NCBI GenBank assembly: GCA_958510875.1
Contig: OY294068.1
Location: 71,650,633 to 71,714,632 of the forward strand
Source of the DNA: Endomychus coccineus
Lineage: Eukaryota > Arthropoda > Insecta > Coleoptera > Endomychidae
Direction: 5' to 3'
Length of the DNA stretch: 64,000 nucleotides
The notes below the pieces were generated by a model. The model worked only from the letters and a program-made list of their open reading frames with translations. It was not told the origin of the DNA and ran no database searches. A program made the position numbers and the translations under genes. Shown piece by piece: positions 33,386 to 45,146 of this stretch. Numbering within the stretch: the first letter of the stretch is position 1; each line of letters opens with the position of its first letter.

Positions 33386-33766
33386 TTTTTCATGTATTTG
33401 CATAAAAAAATATTGATATTAGGACTTTTCTTGATCAAAAAGGTTGTCTTGTTCTAGTCTGATCGTACTACTCATTCACATGTGAAATCGATTCATATAA
33501 TATAATTATTTATACTGACTTTAGGACCATAACGATGGCGCCAAAAGATTGAGTTGATTTTTTTTCAGGAACTCGATAAATTTCCTGGTATGAAATTCAG
33601 GCCGATATTATTAAGTTCTCTTTTCGTGGAGTATTGAACAAATTTGATTTTCATCATAGGCATGCCAGACATGGAGGAGGCATTCTTTTTTTCGTAATAT
33701 CTTTCAAAGATTTCGTTATATGACTCCCTCACTAAATTAACGCTGGACATGTGCTTGTGTATGTGG

Positions 33767-34120
33767 CTAAAAGAGGTCTGGAAGATTGTTTGCAAAATTT
33801 GATGGAAACGTATAATTAGTAGTAACTATATCAAGAATTCTCTCTTCCCTTATCGGAGTTCTAGTGGAATGAAGTTTCCCACAGTCATTCTTCCTTCCCT
33901 TCAAAGTTTCTGTTCCACTCAATCTCTGATGCAAAAGCGTGAAGGTTCTTACATGGTATATGGCAAAATGCCAAGCACTCTTGATACAAGCTTCTCTCTT
34001 CAGCTGTATTGCCATTATAGCTGTCCGGTGATATGAATACATATCAGCCATTTCTGTAGTGGTATAACCTACCATTTCAAATTTATCGAACTTCTGATAC
34101 TTGTACATACTTAAATTTTG
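33767..34120 (-). pseudogene. Mariner-like transposase, N-terminal DNA-binding fragment
   Basis: The minus-strand frame contains YTTTEMADMYSYHRTA, then HVRTFTLLHQRLSGTETLKGRKNDCGKLHSTRTPIREERILDIV. The R-T-F...L-H-Q-R-L-x-x-T-G-T-x-K-G-R-K-N/x-x-G-R order is the helix-turn-helix region of the same mariner-like group as the 6599-7436 gene. The catalytic core is not present downstream, so only the N-terminus remains. Confidence 0.65.
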
Positions 34121-34199
34121 TTTCTTCTCCTCATTACGCGTTTTAATCATGAAGAAATGAAGAATTTCATATAAACATTCAACTTCAACTTCGGGCTAC

Positions 34200-34425
34200 T
34201 TCAGCTCAATGTTAATCTTGAAATCGATTTCACTCGAGGTTCCGGTTGAGGAAATACATTGTTAGCATAGTATAATCGGAATTGTATAATGAAGTAGAGT
34301 TAATATTGTGATAAGGAACTTTTAATGCGGAGGTATACTAAGAAGACACAAGAGGATTATGAGAAATTTTACGTTATCAAGACATCTAAGAGAATGCTAC
34401 AGTACACATCTAATTGATCGTTCAC
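34200..34425. other. No gene recognised
   Basis: AT-rich spacer between a mariner-like and a Penelope-like fragment. Confidence 0.35.
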
Positions 34426-34429
34426 AATT

Positions 34430-35345
34430 TTATTTTGATTATATTTAATACCTTTGAAAATTTCTAGTGGGTTTAATTTGAAATCCCTACTCTGGTTATG
34501 TGAAATTTTTACTTCAATTAAATTTGGAACTGTGCGTTCTTTCTAAAATATGATTAGAGATTGAGTCTAAAAGATAGAAAATATTCCTTATATCTAATTT
34601 CCATATTACGACTAGATCTACTCATGTAAAGGATATCACACTTTGTACAGGTTTATTTATATACTCCAGGTTAATTAAACGTATTTGTTCTATCTTCGGC
34701 ATTGAATGAAACATAGGACAATATTTATTTTGAGGTTTGAAGCTAACTTCTAGATTATGTTTCGATAAAATGTCATCAAGTATTTCACTTACGGTACCAA
34801 AATACGTGATGGAAACGTATTGTAAATTGATAGATACTTGAGTAAGTTAACTTCTGCTTTTTCTGTCAATTAATTTGGATAGAATTTGAGGTTGAAAATC
34901 ATTGTTAATGGTTATAACCTTGATTATATTCAATTCTTCATTCAAGTTTTAAGGAGAAAGACGAAGGGAAAAGGCTCTATCTATCATAGAGTTAAATGCT
35001 AATTTTTGACTATGGGGACCAAAAGATGAGTTAGCAATAGTGGTTTCTGGGAATGTAGGGTTTTTATAAATTTTATAATAAATGATATTATTATGGAGCG
35101 TGAAGGTAAGGCTTAGGAAATTTATTTTTTTATGTTTCTCAGTTTCTAAAGTGAAATTATTGTTAGGATGGATATTATTTATTAGGGATAAGAGAACATT
35201 TAATTGTCGTGATGTAACTTTGAAGGAAGATGAAACATCATCTACATATCTGAACCAATAATAAATATGTTTTTCAGCTAGAGGGAACTCATTATAGTCC
35301 TTCAATACAAGATATGAAAATATCCGCCAAAAGAGGACTTAATGG
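34430..35345 (-). pseudogene. Penelope-like element fragment (reverse transcriptase block C onward)
   Basis: The minus-strand frame has YYWFRYVDDVSSSF (Y-V-D-D catalytic block), NNFTLETEKHKKINFLSLTF, then KLAFNSMIDRAFSLRLSP. Further down, damaged frames carry the linker and a weak GIY-YIG region near 34600-34700 with a decayed version of the R-R-x-x-I/L-x-x-R block. It belongs to the same family as 17060-18260 and 40540-40822. Frameshifts throughout. Confidence 0.8.
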
Positions 35346-35529
35346 GGAACCCAAAGCTGATCGATTATTTTGTGTGAAAAAAAAACAAAGAAAAAATGTT
35401 TTATTTTATCATATCAATATGATTAATTATCACAAAGTGATGACTTCCATCATTTAATTTCTCAGAAATGGAAGTGCAGAAACTCAAGCCAAACAATACC
35501 ACAAACTAATGAAAAAACGACAAACTATA

Positions 35530-37330
35530 AGTCAAAATATATGGTTCAATCAAGGTTACCAGGGCTCAGGTTACCCTTCTGGGACCTGGGGCAACACAAG
35601 GTGGACCGGAAGATGACTCACCAAACGCCGGTCCGCTGCAGGAAGCGTCAGTCGAAATGAGGCTACCAAGCGAGGTCCCATGAGACTGTTAATCCTCTAA
35701 AAATTATGATTTGTAGGCTTTGCTCCTGTGTCAGTAAAATTTCTACAAATCAACCTCCAGCACGGTAAGGTACCAACTACTGTGCTATGTAAAAAGCTCA
35801 TTGGGCAAAAAATTAATGTGTCGCTGATTCAGGAACCATGGGCCTACCAGGGTCAAGTCAGGGGCATGCCCGAAACCAGGGGTACATTACATTATTGACC
35901 AACTGTAGACCGTCCTAGGGCCTGCATATTCACAAAAGACGTGAATGTGACCCACATGCCAGGATTTCTTTCCAGAAAAAGCAGCGATCAGTGATCTAGG
36001 TGATAGGCTCCTTATGCTTCCGACATATCACGGAGAAGGAAGGGCGAAGATAGAGGCTGCAGTTTCGGGTCTTAGCTCCGCCATCATCTCTGCGTATGAA
36101 CCCAACTGTGACCTTAGGTAGAGGAACCCGGGAGAAACAACGCCATGGAGGACCACAAAAGTGGAAAAACACCGGAAAAGGGTGAAAAAACTCTTCAATG
36201 AAGCTAAAAGATCTGGAGCAGTCGTGGATTGGTTGTGCCATAAAGCGGCACAAAGAGGCTATCAAAAAGCGTTGAGAACGTCAAAAAGAGATACTTGGCG
36301 GACTTTCTGCGGGGATATCAACAAGCTATCTTCCACAGCAAGACTCTGCAAATTTCTTCCAAGAGACAACAAAGCCAGAATTGGATCAGTGATTCTTTCG
36401 AAAGGTGAGTACATCACGACTTCGGAGGAGACACTGAGACACCTGGTGTCGGTTCATTTTCCTGACTCTGGAGACAGAGATCTGACTACCGGAAGAGACG
36501 ATCCACAGAGTGACCGTCGTGAAGGTGACTTTCGTCAGCCCTACGACATAGTCAATTATTACAAGGTGAAGTGGACGATATTCGGGTCCACACCCTACAA
36601 ATCACCAGGCGAAGATGGAATCATCCCGGCTCTCCAACAAGAGGTTCATCAAGGCATTGGTGGAAATCGTCCGATTTTGCATAGCCACTGGCTTTATTTC
36701 AAAACTATGGCGGGCAGCGAAAGTCGTGTTTATTCCAAAGGATGGTAAAATTGATTACACCCAAGCTAAGGCATTCCGCCCTATGAGTCTAACCTCATTC
36801 CTATTAAAGGCAATGGAGAGACTCATTGACAGATACTTAAGAGATGGCACACTGAAGGCCCATCCCTTACACTGTCGTCAACACACCTAGCAGGCTGGCC
36901 TCTCTCGACTGAAACGGCCTTGCATTAACTACAAGACTAACTAACAAGAATAGATGTCGCTATGGCCCGTGAGGAACACGCTCTGGTGGTATTCATGCAC
37001 ATCGAAGGTGCATTTGATAACACTTTCGTCGAGTCTATCTGCTCAGCCGCTGAGAAGCATGGAGTCAGTCCAACATTGATCCGATGGATAGAGGCCATGC
37101 TATCCACACGTGCGATAAAGGCGCAACATAACAGATGAGTTGTACAAACCACCGCTGGCGAAGTCCTGCATTTTGAAGGGTAGGTGAAGTTTCTGGGAGT
37201 AATTCTAGAGACTATATTTACCTGGCGCGAACACCTCGAATATTGAGTGAGGAAATCCTATGCGTCATTTTGGGCATGCAGAAGAGCTTTCAGCAGCACA
37301 TGGAGATTACAGCCAAAGATTCTTCATTGG
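35530..37330 (+). pseudogene. APE-type LINE, endonuclease and reverse transcriptase part
   Basis: At about 35740 a frame reads VKFLQINLQHGKVPTTVLCKK then VSLIQEPWAYQGQVRGM, the start of an APE endonuclease. At 36161-36748 the linker before the reverse transcriptase ends in YKSPGEDGIIPALQQ. At 36615-36890, after a frameshift, comes WRAAKVVFIPKDGKIDYTQAKAFRPMSLTSFLLKAMERLIDRYL (fingers). Then a frame with HIEGAFDNTF (block A Asp lost to His-Ile-Glu but F-D kept) and a deletion that removes the Y/F-A-D-D block, ending in the thumb near 37190-37330. Codon composition is GC-richer than the surroundings. The 3' RNase H part is at 38880-39600. Confidence 0.8.
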
Positions 37331-38330
37331 ATCTATACTGCTGTGATTATAGGAATGTGGTTTTTTGGTGGTTGTGTGGCGGTCAGGGACAAGGACTGGT
37401 ATTTCCCAACGCCCCCTCGACCGTGAGCAGACCAAAACGAACTGACTGTGTCCTGGTTATGTCCTATTATGTACTTTGTACAGAGTTTATAATAATATAA
37501 TTTACATCAAACGCTCTCATATTTGTCAATCGTTTATCTTGATATGTTCTATATTGACCACAGTTGCAGCACTGCACCATCATAATTCAATGAAAAACAC
37601 ATTCAAATAACTCTGACCTCTCCAGAGTTTTGACAAGTTTCTTCTGTTTGCAAACCCAGTGAAAGTGGGAAACTGAAGTTCTTTTAGACCCAATAGAAAT
37701 CTTCATCAGGTAACAACACTTCAAACTATAACTGGATAGTTTGACTAAACTCAGTCCATTCGCTATTAGATGAAATCCTCTTTTACAAATTTTCACAGTA
37801 GGTACACTCAAAGTGGGAATGCCACACTTACCCCCTAACCCTTTTAACTTCATTAGTGAATAATATCCCAATAAATAGATGTGATGTGACGTTTCAATTT
37901 TACCGGTTTTATATTTTTGAAAATGAATAATGCTAATGTTTGATTTGTTTTTCGAATTATACAACACTAAAAATACCGTTTCTCGAAATAAAAACGTAAG
38001 CAAAAAACAATTCCAGTGTTCAAGAAGTTACCATGGTAATGTTGGTTTGGTTTAAAACGCCTTAGCGCAAATTGTTGTGTGTTATACTTGACGTTCCGAT
38101 TTCGTCAACTGCAAATCAGAAATATAGTTTATTCAACAAAAATGTAGGATAACAGTTCTGTAGTAATGATTGGTTACGGAGATAACACAGTAACACAGAA
38201 TCTTAAACACCATGGGGCGTAAAGTGGCACAGTATTTTGAAGATATTTTGATTCTCTTCACAAACATGCTGACATTTTCCTGTTCTGCGTTGAAATTAAT
38301 ATAAATAACCTGTAGGGAGTGTCCAAAAAA
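37330..38330. other. Insertion within the LINE; possible decayed Penelope-like terminus
   Basis: This stretch separates the two LINE parts. On the minus strand, 37679-37705 reads CTGATGAAGATTTC...GGGTCT followed by AAAAG, a faint hammerhead-like core with GAAA decayed. No coding match was found; the minus ORF at 37587-38003 is probably not a gene. Confidence 0.35.
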
Positions 38331-38371
38331 AAAGTTTCAAAAAAGTTTTATTTGATTAACTGTTCAAATTT

Positions 38372-38690
38372 CTACCCATTTACAGTGATAAAATATTCCT
38401 TCAACATTTTCCCACACATTTTGTAACGATCAGGGGTTATTTCATCACATGCTTCCACTATTCGGTGGCGAAGATCTCTTAAAGAGGTAGGTTTCGTAAG
38501 ACTTTTCAAATGTCCCCATAAGGAAAAATCTAACGGTTTTGAATTTGGCGATCTTGATGGCATTCAATGAATCCCCTCCTACCAATACAGTGTTCGGGAA
38601 AATGTTGATTCAAACACATGACATGCGTAGGCATACTGAGCGGCATGAGGTCGGCGCTGACGAGAGCCCTTGAAGCTCTCACTGGATTAC
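38372..38690 (-). pseudogene. Mariner-like transposase C-terminal fragment
   Basis: Minus-strand frames give CLNQHFPEHCIGRRG, then (shifted) SRSPNSKPLDFSLWGHLKSL, then SLRDLRHRIVEACDEITPDRYK and the end at ITVNG. This matches the region of the third catalytic Asp (P-L-D-F-x-L-W-G) and C-terminus of mariner relatives. It has inserted into, or lies between, the two halves of the LINE. Confidence 0.75.
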
Positions 38691-38879
38691 CACCTCTACA
38701 CTTATAAATTAAAACTGAGTTCATGAGAATGGCGTATAGGTTAAATGGCCTAGGTCACTGAACCAAAACGCACCACTCTCGTGGACACTCATCTATTTCA
38801 AGTGAGGCAATCTCTGAATGCCCCATACTGGAAATGAAGCAAGATAGCATGATCCCTGCTATATGTCTCACTTCTCCCT

Positions 38880-39720
38880 AAATCCTCATTCCGGATAAAG
38901 GTAATTGGGACAACGGAAGTCTCACCCTACTGCCACCAGTCGGTCGGTTCTGGGAGCTCTCAAACCACCCAGAGTCACATCAAGGCTTGTCAAAGGATGC
39001 AGGGATACACTGGCTGAACTAGCTAGGAGGAATGAAATTCAACTCATCTGGGTCCCTGGACACAGCGGAGTTGTAGGAAATGGAATGGACGACTCTCTTG
39101 CCAGGCGAGGGTCGTCTAGCGCCCTGCTTGTGCCGGAGCCAATGCTGGCTTTATCAAACTTCGTAGGGGGTCTCGCCTTTCTGGGCCAACTGAATAAAGA
39201 GTGGTCTAAACTGTGGCGAGAATCACCACGTATGAAGCAGGCCAAGCTCTTCATCAAAGAGCCTGTGCCTAGGCTCTCAAATAAACTCCTTTCTCCGAAC
39301 AGAAAGGACATTAGAGAGATGATTGGAATCCTAACCGGTCAGTGTCGTCTTAACAAACATCCCCACACTATGGGCATCAGATGACCCAATATGTAGGAAA
39401 TGCAGAGAGGCGGAAGAAACTGCCTCCCACATCCTGTTGAAATGACCAGAATTAGCATTCCTTAGGCACCGACACTTAGGAGAATCAAAACTGCTCCCAG
39501 AAGAACTCATGGAAGCCAGCACTGGCAATATTCTGGTTTTCTGGCGGGCCACAAACCTGCTAGAATAGAATAGGCTTTTGACCACGGGGCGCACAATGAG
39601 CCCAACCAAGTGACCTGAGTGCAACCGGGGGCTAAGCCGCCTCCCCTCAAATGATGATGATGATACAACACTATGATACATAGAGTCTTTTTGTTTCCTC
39701 TTCCTCCTGAAAACGTGAAT
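38880..39720 (+). pseudogene. LINE RNase H domain and 3' end
   Basis: The frame gives SRLVKGCRDTLAELARRNEIQLIWVPGHSGVVGNGMDDSLAR, the second half of an RNase H with the W-V-P-G-H-x-G and D-x-x-A/S-R block. It continues to KDIREMIGILTGQCRLNKHPHTMGIR and a damaged C-x2-C zinc knuckle. A 3' tail with (ATG/TGA)n repeats (39650-39662) follows. It is likely the 3' half of the LINE at 35530, displaced by insertions. Confidence 0.75.
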
Positions 39721-39766
39721 GAAGAATTGAATATAATAAGGTTATAGGTATATAAAATTAGTTTTT

Positions 39767-40358
39767 GTAATTTGCCTCCATTTTGATTTTCTAATAGACC
39801 CATTAACGAACGCAACGTCATCACTTGCCGTGTCTTAATATCCAAAAAAAGCACGGAACTTTTTACATTTTTAGGATGGCGAGCTTGATGCGGAATTATC
39901 TTGTCATCATTATGTCAGTTTAAATGACAGTGTCGAGCATCAACAACTCAAGAAGAGAAAGTCATCGACGTGTCCAGTGGAAGAATTCATTTCAGCTGAT
40001 ACACAATATGGTTTAGATATTTGTACTAATAGTCGTTTTCTAGTGTTATTGCTCTTTCCAGTAGAGACGAAACTAAAATTACGGAAACAAAAGCGATCAC
40101 AGAACCACTGAATCAAATTTTGACTTTCAAAATTAAGATGTTACCAACCACCATAAAAATCCCTAAATGGACTAAATTAAACATTTTTGTTAAAAACGGC
40201 ATAAAAAGGGCAAATTACAAAAAATAGTATAAACAACTCGTTTCATAAGACCTTGAAGCACTCATTCTTTAAAAGAACTCGTGGCTTCGCCACTCGTTTT
40301 TTAAACTTGAATTCGTGCTTTAAGACGAGTCTTAGGAAACTCGTTCTTTAATATACTA
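39767..40358. mobile_element. 592-bp insertion present in unit 1 only
   Basis: Unit 2 reads straight through GTTTTTAACCTC, whereas unit 1 has GTTTTT, the insertion, and then TTTTAACCTC. A TTTT duplication is likely. The right part contains a foldback (40220-40362). There is no coding capacity, so a non-autonomous element is likely. Confidence 0.65.
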
Positions 40359-40362
40359 TTTT
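40220..40362. repeat. Foldback at the insertion's right end
   Basis: AAAATAGTATAAACAACTCG...AAGACC pairs with the reverse complement ending CGAGT...ATACTATTTT. The inner part repeats GAACTCGTGGCTTCGCCACTCG as a smaller hairpin. Confidence 0.75.
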
Positions 40363-40539
40363 AACCTCAAATTACACACAAATCATTTTACAGAAAAAAG
40401 CAGAAATTAGCTTACTCAAGTATCTATCCTTTCTCAAAAAAAATCCTGATTCAAAATACGTTTCCCATATTTTGGTACCGTAAGTGGAAGAATAGCACAT
40501 CGACATTTTATCGAAACATAATCTAAAAGTTAGCTTCAA

Positions 40540-40822
40540 AGCTCCAAATGAATTGTCCTATTTTTTGTTCATTGCTAAAGATAAAACAAATAAATTTAAT
40601 AAACCTTGAGTATATAAATTAACCTTTTCAGAGTGTGGTAATCATATTTCAGAAACAGTGTACACTTTTCCAAATTTAGATAAAATTAAAATTTCACATA
40701 ACCAGAGTAGTTTTGAATTAAACACAGTAGAATCAATAGAAATTTTCAAAGGTATTAAAAATAATGACAATAGAATTTCAAACGTATATTACAGCATTCT
40801 GTCTGATGTGTTGATAACGTAG
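40540..40822 (+). pseudogene. Penelope-like GIY-YIG fragment, unit 1 copy
   Basis: The frame is damaged but shows KDKTNKFNKP, then a C-terminal block SSFELNTVESIEIFKGIKNNDN. The middle of the endonuclease is deleted just after the S-E-C-x-N block. It corresponds to 42805-43084. Confidence 0.65.
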
Positions 40823-41023
40823 AATTTTTCACAACCATCTTGTGCCTTCCTAGTATATTTCCGCAATTTAATTTCCTCACACAATATTGAATCTACCTCA
40901 TTATCCAATTTCAATTATACAATTCTATCAATGTATTTCCCCAACCGGAACCTCACTTGTTACCTGTGTCTTATATTGTACCATAAATAGCCAAGATTAT
41001 TTATATTTTCATATATTGGTATC

Positions 41024-41062
41024 ATTTGAAGATGACACGCTAGTGTTAAAACTATAGTCACG
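41024..41062 (+). ncRNA. Decayed hammerhead motif, unit 1
   Basis: TTGAAGATGACACGCTAGTGTTAAAACTATAGTCACG matches the 18303 motif, but CTGAAGA has become TTGAAGA and GAAA has become TAAA. Unlikely to be active. Confidence 0.45.
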
Positions 41063-42804
41063 ATTTTGTTTTTATGATATATGTGATAAAAATGAAGTGA
41101 AAGTGTTTTATTTAATTGCTTCTGATATAAATTGCCCTTCATGTTTGCGAATGTAGATGATTAGTCGTATACTCATTATTTTGAATTTTCTCTCTCACTA
41201 TTTTGAATTCTCTAATTTTATCTTCAACCGTTTTGCAGAAATTTACAATAATCGATCTTCATTGTTTTTAGGAAGCATGTTCTGGACTTTTTTCTCAAGA
41301 CCACCCGAGGAATATGATCCTGGAATATATTAACATTACTACTGGACATTCTGTATACAAATGTGAATTTCGCGTTGTTTTGGAATCAAGTAAACCTACC
41401 TACGACAGATAAGAACGTTTAGAAAAATCGAAATAAAATCACACAAAATACCTATCACGTGTTCAGGATAGCAAGATTGAAGTTTGTAATGTAACGCTTG
41501 GAGGCAAAGGTCGTTATGTCTTTTGAATGACCAACATGAACGTCGGTAGCGATTTCATCTTTAACACTGTCATAGAAAATAAGAAATTCGAACGGTATGT
41601 AATTGAAAATGACAAACACATCTCGACATGTAATATTGTTCCGTCAAGAAAATATGTTATCTCGCGGCAACTATAACATGTATCTGGAAGTAAAATTAAT
41701 ACAGAATATTCTCTGCTGAAATACAACAAAACCAAAGTCGAGAGCTATTTTTAACTCCTTATAGATGGAATATTCCGGTTAGTGGTTAACGGTTGGTATA
41801 ACTTGCTTTGTTAGGTAAATGAAATATCATCGCTTCGAAGGATTCATTTCGTTGAAATATAAAAGTGGAGATAGGAAATTACCCTACATAGAATTTTGGA
41901 ACGTGTTTTGCGTTCAATTTCCTGCTTTGTCGTGTGTATCTCAGCACTATACTAATTTAGGGAGATTCATTGGTCTTTTTTATTGAACATTTCGTAAAGT
42001 TATCACATTGGTAACCTGTTACCTTGCGTAAACCAAACATCATCCTACAAAAGTACATTGATCAATACCACAGAAAAGTTGCTTTGAACGGGTTGATTAT
42101 GATTTCCGTTTATAATACTCTCCTAAAACTATATATGTGTACCGTGTTATAAGAAGATAAATACCAGATTTTCAAGGAAGTAATCATTTCCTATGGTGAT
42201 ATCTATACAGAATATTCGAAAGATAACAGGGAAGTCGGCTGATCCTTCCCGTTAATTTAGAGGTCAGAAAAAGTATCGATAACACCAAATATCAATTAAT
42301 AGTAATGTAAAAAAATTTAAATATGAAGTCTATACTCATCTCAGTCATCTCATTGATAACGCCCACATAATTGTGAGTTGTCTCAGCGTTTCTTAATTAT
42401 TGTTATATTGTTCACTCGAAATATAAATTTGACCACGGGGCGCACTATGGGCCCAGCCAAGTGACCTGAGTGCAACCGGGGGCTAAGCCGCCTCCCCTCA
42501 AATGATGATGATGATGATGATACAACACTATGATACATAGAGTCTTTTTGTTTCCTCTTTGTCCTGAAAACCTGAATGAAGAATTGAATATAATTAAGGT
42601 TAAAGCCATTAACATTAGTTTTTAACCTCAAATTACACACAAATCATTTGACAGAAAAAAGCAGAAATTAGCTTACTCAAGTATCTATCCTTTCTCAAAA
42701 AAAAATCCTGATTCAAAATACGTTTCCCATATTTTGGTACCGTAAGTGGAAGAATAGCACATCGACATTTTATCGAAACATAATCTAAAAGTTAGCTTCA
42801 AAGC

Positions 42805-43084
42805 TCAAAGTAAATTGCCCTATTTTTTGTTCATTACTAAAGATAAAACAAATGAATTTAATAAACCTGGAGTATATAAATTAACCTATTCAGAGTGTGA
42901 TAATCATATTTCAGAAACAGTGTACACTTTTCCAAATTTAGATAGAGTTAAAATTCCACATAACCAGAGTAGTTTTGAATTAAACACAGTGGAATCAATA
43001 GAAATTTTCAAAGGTATTAAAAATAATGACAATAAAATTTCAAACGTATATTACAGCATTCTGTTTGATGTGTTGATAACGTAG
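42805..43084 (+). pseudogene. Penelope-like GIY-YIG fragment, unit 2 copy
   Basis: The frame reads LFITKDKTNEFNKPGVYKLTYSECDN, then jumps by deletion to SSFELNTVESIEIFKGIKNND and a stop at 43084. The G-V-Y-K-L motif is intact but the Y-I-G and Arg motifs are missing. Confidence 0.75.
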
Positions 43085-43286
43085 AATTTTTCATAGTCAT
43101 CTTGTGCCTTCCTAGTATATTTCCGCATTTTAATTTCCTTACACAATATTGAATCTACCTCATTATCCAATTTCAATTATACAATTCTATCAATGTATTT
43201 CCAAAACCGAAACCTCACTTGTTACCTGTGTCTTATATTGTACCATAAATAGCCAAGATTATTTATATTTTCATATATTGGTATCA

Positions 43287-43325
43287 TTTGAAGATGACAC
43301 GCTAGTGTTAAAACTATAGTCACGA
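43287..43325 (+). ncRNA. Decayed hammerhead motif, unit 2
   Basis: Identical in design to 41024-41062, with the same TTGAAGA and TAAA changes, so the decay predates the duplication. Confidence 0.45.
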
Positions 43326-44690
43326 TTTTGTTTTTATGGTATATGTGATAAAAATGAAGTGAAAGTGTTTTATTTAATTGCTTCTGATATAAATTGCCCT
43401 TCATGTTTGCGAATGTAGATGATTAGTCGTATACTCATTATTTTGAATTTTCTCACTCACTATTTTAAATTCTCAAATTTTATCCTCAACCGTTTTGCAG
43501 AAATTTACAATAATCGATCTTCATTATTTTTAGGAAGCATGTTCTGGACTTTTTTCTTAAGACCACCCGAGGAATATGATCCTGGAATATATTAACATTA
43601 CTACTGGACATTCTGTATACAAATGTGAATTTCGCGTTGTTTTGGAATCAAGTAAACCTACCTACGACTCATAAGAACGTTTAGAAAAATCAAAATAAAA
43701 TCACACAAAATACCTATCACGTGTTCAGGATAGCAAGATTGAAGTTTGTAATGTAACGCTTGGAGGCAAAGGTCGTTATGTCTTATGAATGACCAACATG
43801 AACGTAGGTGGCGATTTCATCTTCAACACTGTCATAGAAAATAAGAAATTCGAACGGTATGTAATTGAAAATGACAAACACATCTCGACATGTAATATTG
43901 TTCCGTAAAGAAAATACATTATCTCGCGGCAACTATAACATGTATCTGGAAGTAAAATTAATGCAGAATATTCTCTGCTGAAATACAACAAAACCAAAGT
44001 CGAGAGCTATTTTTAACTCCTTATAGATGGAATATTCCGGTTAGTGGTTAACGGTTGGTATAACTTGCTTTGTTAGGTGAATGAAATATCATCGCTTCGA
44101 ATGATTCATTTTGTTGTAATATAAAAGTGGAGATAGGAAATTACCCTACATAGAATTTTGGAACGTGTTTTGCGTTCAATTTCCTGCTTTGTCGTGTGTA
44201 TCTCAGCACTATACTAATTTAGGGAGATTCATTGGTCTTTTTTATTGAACATTTCGTAAAGTTATCACATTGGTAACCTGTTACCTTGCGTAAACCAGAC
44301 CTCATCCTACAAAAGTACATTGATCAATACCGCAGAAAAGTTGCTTTGAACTGGTTGATTATGATTTCCGTTTATAATACTCTCCTAAAACTATCTATGT
44401 GTACCGTGTTATAAGAAGATAAATACCAGATTTTCAAGGAAGTAATCATTTCCTATGGTGATATCTATACAGAATATTCGAAAGATAACAGGGAAGTCGG
44501 CTGATCCTTCCCGTTCATTTAGAGGTCAGAAAAAGTATCGATAACACCAAATATCAATTAATAGTAATGTACAAAAATTTAAATATGAAGTCTATACTCA
44601 TCTCAGTCATCTCATTGATAACGCCCACATAATTGTGAGTTGTCTCAGCGTTTCTTAATTATTGTTATATTGTTCACTCGAAATATAAAT

Positions 44691-45060
44691 TATATTCATT
44701 ATCTGACTAACAAATTAAAATATTCAATTCTCTACTGTACTATTGTGATAAATTAATTCTACGACACAATACAAACTTCCTGAAGTTCAGGCTTCTATTT
44801 TCCTGTATTCATATAATACCAGTTTTGTTTCAATAAACATATTCTTATTCTCATTCTTATTCTTCTTATTATTAATAGTTATTATTTGATATTTTATTGG
44901 AATTGTACTCGGAATGATATCTAATGATTATAATTCGGAATCATCCGGAATATGCTGTGGAGCTGATTCCCCCCACTAGCCGCTATTTTGAAGGAAACTT
45001 CAATATGCGAAATTCGTAACAAATCATGATTCTTCAATAGGTTAGAATTTAACAATATGG
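44691..45060. other. No gene recognised
   Basis: AT-rich, including a TTCTTATT-rich stretch at about 44850-44875. Confidence 0.4.
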
Positions 45061-45107
45061 ATGAGAGATAATCACCCTTATCCATTAAAAATACTACTAA
45101 AGTACTG

Positions 45108-45146
45108 AGGACCTTTCGGCTACCAAGTAGCCATCATCAGAGTGAA
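45108..45146 (-). ncRNA. Hammerhead ribozyme-like motif, 3' side
   Basis: Minus strand: CTGATGA, stem II GGCTAC/GTAGCC, GAAA, GGTC. Same sense as the element's coding frames. Confidence 0.55.

Larger units (their letters stand above)
39577..42427. repeat. Tandem duplication, unit 1 (2.85 kb)
   Basis: Runs from the LINE 3' tail (TTTGACCACGGGGCGCAC) to CACTCGAAATATAAAT, after which the same sequence begins again at 42428. It matches unit 2 across its length except for an extra 592 bp at 39767-40358. It holds a Penelope-like fragment and otherwise non-coding DNA. Confidence 0.95.
42428..44690. repeat. Tandem duplication, unit 2 (2.26 kb)
   Basis: Head-to-tail copy of 39577-42427 with scattered substitutions and no 592-bp insertion. 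The starts of the two units share the LINE tail and (ATG)n run, so the duplication arose after the LINE had inserted. Confidence 0.95.

Noticed and set aside
33115..33405. Host gene
   Set aside because: The peptide is the thumb of a LINE reverse transcriptase, continuous with a damaged catalytic block upstream.
37587..38003. 138-codon protein on the minus strand
   Set aside because: No motif, a low-complexity N-terminus, and overlap with a faint Penelope-like terminus inside a LINE.
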